64,000 nt of DNA from Prosopocoilus inquinatus (lineage: Eukaryota; Arthropoda; Insecta; Coleoptera; Lucanidae): the NCBI GenBank assembly GCA_036172665.1, contig CM069880.1, positions 7,132,501 to 7,196,500 of the forward strand. The letters are read 5' to 3'. Below, in pieces: positions 12,611 through 24,545 of this stretch. Below the pieces are notes generated by a model. The model was not told the origin of the DNA. It saw nothing but the letters and a program-made list of their open reading frames with translations, and did no database searches. The translations under genes and the position numbers were made by a program. How positions within the stretch are numbered: the stretch's first letter is position 1; every line of letters starts with the position of its first letter.

Positions 12611-13009
12611 AAAACTTAAAAAAAGTAAAAATAAAACTAAAACTAAAAAAAATTGTTAAATTCGTAACTTCATTTTCCCATACTTTATTAGAATTGCCAC
12701 TCAGCCAATTTAGGTCTCCAATTGCCATTGCAGAAAATAGTAAGCCAAACGGTTACCAATACCAGCGATAAATCGCCACGGTTGGCAATATTGTCTTTCT
12801 CTAAAATAACATACGAAAAATAGTGGTTATAAGTTACAAGTTAATTTCGGTAGCAATTATTTAAACTTGTTCAACGTTAAGCAAGGGTTTGTTAAAATTA
12901 ACTTTTTAACATAAATTTTGGAATAATAATGGAGATATTCAAATTTAAAAAAAAATTGCAACTATGGAATTACTTACAGTACTTTCCGCCTTAAGTTGTC
13001 ATTGTTACG
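12611..13009. other. No feature recognised
   Basis: AT-rich spacer between two tandem-repeat patches, with no supported feature. Confidence 0.5.
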
Positions 13010-13858
13010 TTGGCAACAACCGGTTCTGTCACTAGCCTTCACTTTTTTGAAAATGACATTTAAAACGTGAAATGCACTAAAAATTAGGGCGCCAAATTGA
13101 AACTGTTTTGTGTCATTAAGGGCCAGTTTCTCAATTGGGGTTTAACTTTAAGCTCCGTTTTATTCCTGTGGAAACAATTGTCCTGACAATCGTTACCACG
13201 GGAATAAAACGAAGCTTAAAATTAAACTGTGATGGAAAAACCGGGCCTAAGAGTCACAGTTTGCTTTGCTGGATCTCGTGGAATTCTGGTATACTTTTAT
13301 AAAGCCTCTGGTTGCCAACTGTTGGTAACAGTGATTAGGTAACAGTACCAACTAACCGAATATGAATGCGTTTCGTCTCCCTTTCTTTTTAATCATCGTA
13401 GCTACATTTAAAGCGTGAAATACAATATAAATGATGGCGCCAAATTCAAACTGTTTTCAGTCATTAAGAGTCACGGTTTGATTTGCTGGATCTGGTGGAA
13501 TTGTGGTGTATTTTTATAAAGCATCTGGTGTAAGATGGTTATCAAGAGTTGGTAACAACGATTAGGTAACGGTACCAACGAACCGAAGATGGATGCGTTT
13601 CCTTTCCATTTCTTTTTTAATCATCTGAGCCACATTTAAAACGTGAAACACAATATAAACAATGGCGCCAAATTCCAACTGTTTTCTGTCATTAAGAGTC
13701 ACAGTTTGATTTGCTGGATCTGTTGGAATTCTGGTGTATTTTTATAAAGCGTCGGATATAAGACGGTTACCAATAGTTGGTGACACTGATTAGGTAGCAA
13801 TACGAACGAACTGAAGATGGATAGGTCTCGTCTCCATTTCTTTTTAATCATAATTCCA
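13010..13858 (+). repeat. Tandem array, unit about 217-228 bp
   Basis: A partial copy (13010-13119) is followed by three copies, with equivalent points at 13252, 13469 and 13697. Each carries AGTCAC-GTTTG-TTTGCTGGAT, GGTAACAG-GATTAGGTAAC, GATGCGTTTC, ACGTGAAA-ACAATATAAA and GGCGCCAAATT, and ends TGTTTT-TGTCATTAAG. A MITE sits at the joint between the first and second copies. The sister copies preserve its unoccupied site. Confidence 0.85.
13120..13247. mobile_element. 128-bp MITE with TAA target duplication (PIF/Harbinger-like)
   Basis: The element starts GGGCCAGTTTCTC and ends GGAAAAACCGGGCC, which are inverted repeats. Inside them, TTTAACTTTAAGCTCCGTTT faces AAACGAAGCTTAAAATTAAA and TTATTCC faces GGAATAA, so almost the whole element folds on itself. 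TAA flanks it at 13117-13119 and 13248-13250. The neighbouring repeat copies read CATTAAGAGTC at the same position (13463 and 13690), which is exactly the pre-insertion site with a single TAA. A 3-bp T-W-A duplication is characteristic of PIF/Harbinger elements. The family assignment rests on that and on the GGGCC-type ends. Confidence 0.85.
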
Positions 13859-16800
13859 AATATTTTATTTATACATTGTGAACAACCCAGAAGGTGAGAC
13901 ATGTTGCAACTGAAGGCATACAATACAAATAAAAAAACAGTCTATCTAAAATATTAAAATGAAGAACAAGAATAATGCTTTTCAGAGGAAACCACAGTAG
14001 TCATTATTGTGATAAGGTATACGTATCAGTTGAAACCACAGTTGCAGTTTCTGTTTATGAAATTTTCTGGAAAACTATGACGATAACGTAATCCCGAAGT
14101 TTATTGTCCTCGTGACATCCTTTGTGTTTTCTCACCCGGCTCGAAAATAATTGTAAGTTTCCATGAGTAACACAGTATCATAAAAATAAATATTGGCCTC
14201 ATTCTGAAGCGAAGATGTTAAGCAGACGGAGCGAAAGTGAGGAGGGTATCCGTAAATACACACGATCTGTTTAAGATTAGCGTTACATATCTTCCAAGGA
14301 CGCCAGAGGGTCTACGACTTTCGTTCATCGATGAAATTAATTCAAATTGGTGGAGGTTTTGGATGGGGGCGATGGATTTGAGGAATCCCAATCCAAAAAC
14401 CTGTGTTGTTTGTTCGTTTACGTAAATTTATATGACGTGTAGTAACACAGACGTCGAATTGAAACAGACGAGTTCTTGTGTTTATCTGCAGACTTGGCTC
14501 ACCAAGAGTGATCTTGCTTTGTGTCTCTAGTATCTATCATTTATCTTGGTGCATGCTCCTCATAATCTAAACCGACTCCTGTACTAGCGCAATTCGCAAC
14601 TAGAAAGAGACACGACAACAATTTATCAATGCGCCATTTTTGCATTACACGCGCGAGTGAAACATCCAAGTCTTTCAGAGGGAAGCCTAAATTATTCCTG
14701 CACGTCTGTAGTGAATCTGAATGGATAGAAAGCCTGTTTTAATACACCAAGAGCAAAATGCATCTGCACTGCATTTCCATTCCCATTCCCATTCCTTTTA
14801 AACTATACATGATGTTATTGATTTGTCCTGAAAAGCTTCTTGGAAATGAGAAGCACTTACTTTTCTCGATGGCCGACTCTCGTTCATTCATGGACTTACC
14901 TGAAACAAATGATTCGTATTAAAAATGAATTACGCAACGACATCATTAAGTTATTATTAGGTATAATTAATTCAAAGTAGTTGTCCGGAACGTGTGATTT
15001 AGACATCACATTAAGCTATTACAAGCAGCTTAGGTGCCAAAAAACGATCCCTTTCAGGGGCCAGTTACCTCTCCGCCCATAATAGTAGATACATAATTCA
15101 AGTGTTCCCATGGCTTACCTACTTAGTTTTTGGGTTGCTCGTAGCTTACTTGACAAGTTTGGCCCACGTTGTTTTTCAAGACCGAGCGCGTTTCCAAGAA
15201 ATACCAAGCGTGTAAATACCTTATAGTTATACTATTCCCATTTTAAATTGCTTTTTTTTTATTAAATAGATTTGTAGTACTTCCAGAAACGTTTATACAG
15301 CACAAAAATAGAGTTGACGTTACTTTATAAGCTGCATTTCAGACACTTCTATATCATTCTTTTGGCTTATTACTTGTGCCCATTTTGGACATTTAAGTCG
15401 AGAAAATGTTTATAAGACCAAATAATAAAGCTTTAAGTTTTAAATACTTGCTGTATAAGCATTTTTGGTTACTTGGTAATCTCACGATTCCTTTGCCTTG
15501 TTTTAAATAGGAAAATTATATTTTTAGTTTTCAGAAAGAACAATTGTACTTACATGCTTAAAACTGTTTATTACCGGGCCATATTAATTAATGCCTTAAT
15601 TAATTCACCTCGTTTTAATTGGCAGAGCTGATCTCTTGTGTACATAATTACATGCAACGTACAATTTAAATCTAGAACTAGGCGGCTGACATTGTGTATT
15701 AGGATGATATTCATTCGTCCTGCAGCCGTACTAATTAAAGGAAGACAGAAACACAAGAGCTTCTCTATACATTCAGCGTTAATCCTACATAGATGAGCTT
15801 ATCCTTTATAAAGCATACAATTTACTTGAACTAAACCGAGCCTCATCTACTTCATATCTGAGCTTTTTTCTGTTATGTTGTTTTTCCTACTGATTTTCAT
15901 CTTTTCTGTTATACCATACACCACATTTCCGTGATGCAAATTTACATCAGCACAGCTGCACACAGAGTTACTAAATAAAAAGCTCTCTTTTGAAATAATT
16001 TTAAAAAACACATACGTTTATTTATTAGCAACTTTTCGTAATACCAAATTAACTTTACTCTAAATTTAGTCTAGTGTACTAAATTTGGAAGTATTTAATT
16101 GGTCGGATTGGTTAAGAGTATATGACGTAACTATTAGTATAAAAAAGAATACTTGAAAATTAATAAAGTTTGAAATTAATTAATTTTTCCTTTGGTTGTA
16201 CATGTGTATACGAGTATTATTATTATTATTAACGAAGCGATATTTTAAATTTGATAATAATGAATTGTAAAATATTTGAAGAGACTTTATCTGGGATCTC
16301 GTTAAAAAATATTCGTGTTTATTGGACCACTTAAATTTGTCGAAATGATTGGGGGGAGAAGAAGAGTGAGGAGATTTAAAAGGCGTGAATCTTAAGATGT
16401 TTCCGAGAAGGAAAGCCGTCAATAAACATCAACACAGAAGTAAGAAAGAATTTAATTGCGCTTATATTTAATCAACTTTTTTATGTTTTACGCTTCGATT
16501 TCACTTTATAATTGGGCGATTGAACGGCGGGCACGCAACGTAAAATAATCGATACGCCGCCGCCCGCCCGTTCGGGAGCTTTTTTCTTCCCTTTAAAAGA
16601 AAACCTCATAAGACATTGATTTCAATTCTTTTCAATCAGCGGTTCGTTCTCTTTCGGACGCGGAACTTTTAACAATTGACTGAATATTTACATTATCGAC
16701 AAAAAGATCGCAAGCCAATATATTGTGCGGGTTTCGGATTGCCCGAGAGCGACTTTTTGTACTGGTAGTCTAGAAAAACCGTTTCTCTAAATACATTTCA

Positions 16801-19800
16801 CTTTGAGCGTTTAAAATATTTCAGATGATAGAACAGTGGACGTATTTTTTTTCCTTCCTCGACAAGTTAACTGTTAACCTCCTGCGACCCCCTAAATGTA
16901 TCCCTGAAGAGCAGGGGAGTGTCTCAACCGCCTTACAATCTCCAAAGCAACTTACCGACCGACGTTACTGAAAAACTTGTTTGGCTCTGTTCGTCCATTA
17001 TAGCATTTTGATAACCTCCGTTCCCACAGTACCTAATCCATTCAAGTTAAGGTACTTTTAAATACATTCGAGAAAATTAGAATAGATTTTAATTACCTAC
17101 TGAAACTTTGAAACAAACTCGTCAAAAACTAAACCGCCACGTAGATGTCAAGCAATCAACGTTGGGTGGTTTAATGAAAACTTTTCACAATATAATTCCA
17201 AAGTATAACACTTATCTTCGAGATTGTAATGTTTTCTTGCGAAAATTTGTTAACACGTCGGCGGCAGATGTTTCTCATCTGCATTTTAAAATGCTGCACC
17301 GACTTCACACCCTAATAAATGCCGTAAAAACTAACAATTTGCCGCTTGTTCTTTACGATAACGCTTACTACTTACTCTTCTTGGCTTCTCTCAAATTCCA
17401 AACAAAGTTCGCTTTGTTTCGGTTTTCGTTTTCATGACTAAGACTTTGTCTTTATTTAAACAAGCTAATACACAGTAATTGAATTCTAAAAAAGCGAGAA
17501 TGTTTTCGGCTTCTTCAAAACCCCAAAGAGTTAAACAAAATTCAAGTCAAACAACAAAAGAGTAATGAAGACACCTTGACATTCCAACAACCGGAAAACA
17601 TATTACTATTCGAAAACTAAATAAAAACACCCTTTGGTAATGCATGTTTAAGACTGCCTGTTAAATTGTTTTCCACAATAAAAATTGAGGAAACCACTTA
17701 ACTTACTTATATTTTAAGTGGCCTTCGAAGTGTACAACTGTAAAAATATTTTAAGGATTAATTAGACTCAAGTTGTTTTCTTATTGCTCGATATAAAACT
17801 TGAACAACCGCTGATGTTTTAATTCATCCAACTAATATACAGCGTGCGCCACTGCAAGTAGGTACACACGGTTGTTCACTAAGCAGTCTAATTACATAAT
17901 AGAGTTTCAAATTTCCGGTATTTATACATATATCAAAAAAGTTTATAGTAATTAAAAATAACTGGATTCAATTTGTTATACAAGGGTTTTAATTAAATCA
18001 AATGAGTTGTGTAATAGCACAAATCGGAATGGCATTATTTGAAAATTAATTCATTATTATATACTCGGATTATCAAATAGAATTTCAGTTTAATGCAAGA
18101 GCTTATTGCGTAAGCTCCAAATAAATATAGATTTATTTCAACCGGAAAACTGAGGATATTTCATGGAATGTCGATCAGTCAATAATGAATTAATGTGGTA
18201 AATAAATGGTCATTTAGTCATTTGCTGAACTCCGATTACTCGCACTAATTTGGTTAAAGCGTTCGTTTGATGATTTCCACCACGCATTGAAAATAAACTG
18301 AACATTGGAAGAAGAAAAAAAGAACTGTAGCAAAATAATGCTAATAACTTTTGAATAATAAAGATTGGAGTTACGTGTCGAGAACAATTTGTCATGATCG
18401 CCATACACAACGTGAAATTTTAAGATTAATGATGTCCCAAGATTCCGCAAGTCTATGAGCAATGTCCAGTCAAGGGGAAAACTGCGGGGCCTGATAAAGC
18501 GCTGTCCCTTTTTACCGACGGAACACCCCGACGGTAGTAAACAAGGGAGAAAAGTTAGCCGAGTTCTGATATCTTCACATAACTTGCCCTGAAATTACAA
18601 ATTAGGAGCCAACTTCAGATATTAATCAAATATCAACCCTTCATAAAACCTGACTACAATACATTCCAGTTATTCCGGCAACGTGCATTTCTGAATACAA
18701 AACAAAAACATCCGAATTCCGATGCACGAACGCGGAACTTCATAAAATGAAATGTAGAAAAACTAGGGGAGGGAAAAAAAAGGGCGCCGCACTCGACAGC
18801 AAAGTGCAAAAAATGTGACGTCGTATTTTAAGATTTCCCTTAATATTAAATTTTCAATATGCTTTAAGGTACACTTAACTTATCAATATGTATGTATCCC
18901 AGATGTACATAACATTTACGACTATCGTTCCTTCGGATATATCCTACTACTAGTATTTTCTTCCGTTTACATGACGTTATAAATTTAAATTTATCAATTT
19001 ATAGTATAACACACGAGAAATTCATTTAGTTTATATTTATCACATCTCCAACCACAAAAAATAATTCTTGAACGAAAGAACACCCAAAACTCGATTATAT
19101 GCATGTGCATTTATCCTTGGATTCTTTCTATTCTATAGATTTTTGTATTAGTCTTCCCCAAATCATTTCTCTGTTCAAAAGTTAAAAAACTAGTTTCATT
19201 TTGTCAGCAAATAATAAATACCAAATGTGTTGCTTAAACGATGACCACTTATGTATAACAAGAAGGGGAGAGGAGTAAAAATAGGACCTTGTGGTACTCC
19301 ACTGAGGATATCATAGGTGTGGTATAACATCTACATGTACAGTTTACTTTTTCTTTTTATGGTTATTAATTTCTTGTTCCTTTTTTCTCTGAGTTGAGGA
19401 TTAATTAAATTACTTACATAAAAACGACTTGTCACGTTTCAGTTTGTTGAATTGATATATAATAGAAACGAATAATTTATTTTCAGTTTTGGGAACTATA
19501 ATAGAAATCCTTTTTACAAAACAATCGTCGAGGGATGAAGGGTGGTGAGAGATAAAAGTTGTTCTGCGTTCCTCGTTTTTTTTTCCGCTTTGTTTCTAAA
19601 TCTAGCACGGACCTCCTAAATAGAACAAACGCAGAAACCACCACCATTAATTGTCCAAAAGACATAAATATAATTTTCGGCCGCATTTAACGTGCAATAC
19701 AATTGTGCACTTGTATCGCAGAGTTTATCGTGGAACGTAGTCCGGACGAAACTATTTATCAATATGTCTCAAACATGAGTGGACAGAGTGATAAGCCCTA

Positions 19801-20416
19801 ACAAAAGAATGGGAAGCCCGGGACATAACAATTAGCAGTTACAAATTTACGAAATGGCGGTGTTGTTCCGTTTAGATTACGCGCATATTTGCGCCACGAA
19901 CAAAAACCCACGCACACTTATGTATTTGATGATAAAACAAGAGAATGAAACCATGTATTTGTTTGTCCATTATCAGCTATTATTTATTTATGAAGAATAA
20001 ACAACAAAGATAATAATTTATATCAATATTTACATCATTATATATAATTTAGGATTTTATTTGCATTGGGTATTTAAATATGTTTATCCTTGTCTTTTTT
20101 AGTATTTTTAGTAACCTGAAATCACTAAAACTACAATCCTAAACCAATTAAATCGTTTTATCCATTACTCGAACCGAGGTTTCAACCGATCAGTTTGAAG
20201 CTCCCCAGTTTTAAAAGCCGATGAATGGATTTTGCTTCTCAACACATGCACCGAGATCGAAAAGAAATCAATCCATAAACGAGCAAGTATGAATTTTTTC
20301 ATTTTGGTAATTGGAGAACTCTCATATACAGTCGAAAGCAACAAGAAAAAACAAAAATAGTATAGTGTACTAGTTTTTCTCAAAATGGTATTGTTTAAAT
20401 ACGTCCCATTTCCGCT
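13859..20416. other. No gene recognised
   Basis: 6.6 kb of AT-rich DNA. The longest open frame is 109 codons on the plus strand (17108-17437). It has no motif I recognise, no cysteine or glycine pattern suggesting a domain, and no splice support. Near 19270 a short plus-strand stretch translates as RGVKIGPCGTPLRIS, a peptide style I associate loosely with decayed repeat proteins, but it is too short to call. Frames at 14237, 15571, 16180, 18214 and 19483 look like chance. Confidence 0.45.
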
Positions 20417-20427
20417 CTGTCTGGTGG

Positions 20428-21221
20428 GGATGGAACGATTGGCCGTCGCCGATTCACCGTCGCCAATTCGTCGTAGAACCAATTCGCCGTCAACTTAACT
20501 TACTGTCCGTCTAATGCGCCGTCGCATATTACTGCTTTATTTAGCTCGATGAGCTTTAAAACACTTTCTAACTATTTTAGATTATATCCACGTTATACCT
20601 ACAAATTGAATTAAAATAACTACAATTTCAGTATGTCTCAAGTAAATTAAAATGGACTGTACTATTATTTTTCTATTTTAAACCAAAATAAATTCTTAAT
20701 TACAGTACGACCATCGTAGGACACAAAATTACGATCAAATTAGTGCTGTTAACACAATCATAATTGTATATTTTTTAATGGAACCTCTAATTTTTTTATA
20801 ATTTTAAATGACTAGCTATCATGAATCAATATGTCGAAAACAGTCGATTTTTGATGTGTAGTGATTTCGATTTATATGAAAATGAATATAATTTTTGAGC
20901 AGAATCTGAAAATATTAAAAAAAAATGGAGGGATTTTGCAAATACCCTGCGGAATAAGAAATACTTCCTGGAAGAGCAAAAAAAAATTATCTCTTTCTTT
21001 ATTTATGTATCATATTTAATTAATGATATAATATTTGATTTTCCATTAAATATGTTTTGCTTTATGCTTTTCTATTTTATCTACATATAATTTTCGTATA
21101 TAATTATTTAGGTATATACCTACATTTAAAATTTTAATCGCTGACGGCGAGTTTGCCTACGACGAATTGGCGACGGTGAATTCGCGATGACAAGTCGGCG
21201 ACGGAGAATTGTCCTAGACTA
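20428..21221. mobile_element. Inverted-repeat element built of CGCCGTCG subrepeats
   Basis: The left end (about 20430-20515) reads GGAACGATTGGCCGTCGCCG and then ATTCACCGTCGCCAATTCG and TCGTAG. The right end (about 21135-21215), reverse-complemented, reads GGACAATTCTCCGTCGCCG and then ATTCACCGTCGCCAATTCG and TCGTAG. These are long terminal inverted repeats, each made of several CGCCGTCG-like units. The interior (20520-21130) is very AT-rich and non-coding. The direct repeat CTGTCTGGTGG (20417-20427) and CTGTCTGGCGG (21222-21232) flanks the element and may contain an 8-9 bp target duplication. The superfamily is not identified. Confidence 0.72.
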
Positions 21222-21232
21222 CTGTCTGGCGG

Positions 21233-23394
21233 ATTATTTTTTGATAGTTGGCAACACTGGTGGGATCATAAACAAAACGAGACACTTTCAAGTAAAACGA
21301 TTTCAGTTTTTAAATATTTATTCAACATAAATAACGATAATATAATGTTTTCAGAAATAGAATCAAATTAGAATGGATTTGAAGATTTGAAGTTTTAAAC
21401 GAAACATTTGCATTAAGTAACAAACTTTTGATTGACGTTGGGAGGAGTGGGGGGTGTTGTTGTTATTGATTTGATTTGATATTGCAGTTTTGATTTTGAG
21501 TGTTAATAGCGTAAGGATCTGTACGCATTATTCAAACCCGAATGTTTTTTTTTTCATGCAAATTAGAAAATACGTTTGGTATGCTAAGCTGTAACAAAGG
21601 AAAAAAAAAGTGTCACGGCCCCGTAATTTATTTGCGGAATTGTAATTAAGCAAACGAAATTTATTTGAAAAATATCTGCTGCGCGGATACGATATGAATA
21701 ATCAAACGTCAGCGGTGAGTTTTTAATGAACCGGTTGCAACAAAACGGAAATTTATTATTTAAAATTATTGCCCCATTTCGCGCAGATAATAGTAGCATC
21801 GAATTAATTATATAAACATAATCGAATGCGACTAAAAGAGAAAGGAAATTCGTTCGTTCCGTGTGAAAATTTTGATAAAGCCCCTCGGGCGTTTCCGATT
21901 ATATTATTATTGGACGTAATATGTTATATTAGTTGTTAATGTACCTGTTGATATAATAATAGTATTTTTGATGATCGAAAACGAATGAAATGATGATGTA
22001 ATTTCGTATGATATCTTCTTAAGTTCTTACCGTGGGGTATTTTCAATTCACCGGTCTTAGATTTTTGTTGATAGGATGAACCTTAACCGAAGAAAATTGG
22101 TTTATAATCCGAATCTGGTGAATGGGATTTGGGAACGAAGTAAGTCACACATCGATTTCCAAAATGAAATCCTCTTCACTCGATGAGGATGTTAATTTAG
22201 GTCGAAGCGGGGTGGTAATCACGGGTGTTGTTTCACACACACACACTCACATACAAAGAGAGAAAGAGCTGGCTGGTAACGCCTTCGAGGAAGAAAAAAA
22301 AATCCAATATAGGGACGACATAAACTATATAAAGGGAGCTCTGTAATAAAACTAAAACAGCTCAAAAAAGATACAATTCTATTATTTGGACCGTTGACAA
22401 GCCTATATATCATAAAGAGGCAAAGTAACACTCTTTCCTGACACTCGGGAGCCAGGTCCGGCCGTGTCGCAAGCTTTATCCGAATATAAAATACACCCTG
22501 TGCGAAACGTCACAAACATATTGTCTACTTGCAGTCTAAAACATGCTACACAACAAGGAACATTTATCAATCACGATAAACGTATGTAGCAGATTCCGTA
22601 ACAAACGGAAAATACGTCGTAAAACGCATCCGAAAAAAGAAAAGAGAAAAAAAAAAACATTTATAATTTATTTTTTCAATGTACAAAGGGGGAGAGTGAA
22701 AATTCTTTCTTCAAAGGCCCTTTATAAAGCGACGTCTTGTTTTTGGTTAAACAACACAAACAAAGTGTCGCAGCGAATTTCGATTTCTCGAATAAATTCG
22801 TTCCGTTTCACTAGTTTTCATGTTCGTTTTCCACTTCCATGGAACTGCGACAATATTTAATTAGGACTGTGTTAAACGAAGTGTCCTCTCTTCTCTACAT
22901 AATAACCAGTATGCACAAACAAAATATTTTAAAATAAAGCTAAATGTCATTCGAGAGTATTTAATAATATAATTTCTGTTTTAAATAAAATCTACTGCGA
23001 GATTTCCCAATTCAAATAATAATTTGATTTTACGGTTTGCAACAAGCAACTGTTTCGAACACGATATTGTCGATAATCGCTTTTACGTCATGAAAACGAA
23101 GAGTGAATGCAAGTGCAGGATGTAAAGAGGCAAAAACTGATATAAATTTGCATTACAATGTTTGTAACTCGCGTCAACAAGCCCTATCAGCAGTTCCCGT
23201 AAAATGCTTGCGGATTCCACGCAACCTTGCACAAACAGCAGCAAATTCACTGAATATTTACTAATTATTACAAAGCTGAAACCGACATACAATAATACGG
23301 TTAAGATCTACCGGTATACTCTCTCTAATTATTCAAATATTCTATTGAACTCAAACTATCTCTTGCGCTTTGTTAGTAGGTGATACACAAACAA
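21233..23394. other. No gene recognised
   Basis: AT-rich sequence with a short imperfect CA run near 22236-22254. Open frames at 22122 and 22543 (105 codons, lysine-rich) show no domain. Nothing else is supported. Confidence 0.5.
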
Positions 23395-24545
23395 CATGTT
23401 CCAATATACAAAAGCCTTGTTCAGTTATACCACCGTTGTTTATTTTGTAAGAGAAAGAAAATATTCACAGTGCCACTTCACCAACTTGAAAACTTGAAAG
23501 GCATCTTAACGTGTCCTAAATCCCAAACGTGACCAAATATGGTCAAGAAGTACATAACAGAAATATTTGCCCCTCCTCCAAAAATATCTACAGGAACGAG
23601 GAGACCATGTAACTAATGCATGCATATCTCAGTTGATTAGAACGAAAAGAGAATCTGAAGAAAAACAATGAAAACAAAAACTTCCTTCAAAACTACCTAC
23701 AGGAACGAAGAGACCATGTAAATGGTGCATGTATATCAAAGCTGATCAGACGGAAAAGAGAATCTTAAGTACTGGTACATAAACAACGTATTCCAATATA
23801 CCAAAAGCCTTATTGAGTTACAAAACCGATATTTATTTAGTAAGAGAAAGAAAACATCCACTTTTCCACTTCACCAACTTGAAAACTTCAAAAGCATGTT
23901 AACGTGTCCTAAATCCCGAACGAAATATTTGCCCCTCCTTCAAAAATATCTACAGGAACGGGGAGACCATGTAACTGATGGGTGCATATCGAAGTTGATT
24001 AGAATGAAAAGAAAATCTGAAGAAAAACAATGAAAACAAAAACCTTCTTCAAAATTACCTACAGGAACAAGAAAATCTGGTGCATACATATCAAAGTTGA
24101 TTAGAACAAGGAGAGAATATGAAGTACTGGTACATAAACAGCCTGTTTCAATATACCAAAAGCCCTATTGAGCTATATCATAGTCATTTATTTTGTAAGA
24201 GAAAGAAAACATCCACTTTTCCACTTCACCAACTTGAAAACTTCAAAAGCATCTTAACGTGCCCTAAATCCCAACGTGCCCTAAATCCCTAACGGGACCA
24301 AATATGGTCAAGAAGAAAATAACAGAAATATTTGCCCCTCCTTCAAAAATATCTACAGGAGCGGGGAGACCATGTAGTTGATGCGTGCATATCGAAGTTG
24401 ATTAGAATGAAAAGAAAATCTGAAGAAAAACAATGAAAACAAAAACTTCCTTCAAAATTATCTACAGGAACGAAGATAATGTGATTGGTGCATGTGGAAG
24501 TTGATTGGAACTAAAAAGGAATGCGAAAGGAAACAACACCCCGTG
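23395..24545 (+). repeat. Tandem array, unit about 355-392 bp, with internal subrepeats
   Basis: Three copies start at about 23399, 23791 and 24146. Each opens TTCCAATATAC-AAAAGCC and contains TAAGAGAAAGAAAA, CACTTCACCAACTTGAAAAC, TTAACGTG-CCTAAATCCC and TTTGCCCCTCC. Each unit then holds a diverged subrepeat: CTACAGGAACG-GGAGACCATG, followed by GTTGATTAGAA, appears about twice per unit. The third copy has an extra local duplication of ACGTGCCCTAAATCCC. A further short repeat (GGAAA-AACACCC-TGGTTTCT) follows at 24520-24595. Confidence 0.85.

Noticed and set aside
17108..17437. 109-codon plus-strand open frame
   Set aside because: No recognisable family, no splice or promoter context, and a frame of this length is expected by chance in 64 kb.
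19260..19330. Peptide RGVKIGPCGTPLRIS on the plus strand
   Set aside because: It is suggestive of decayed repeat-encoded protein, but too short and isolated to annotate.
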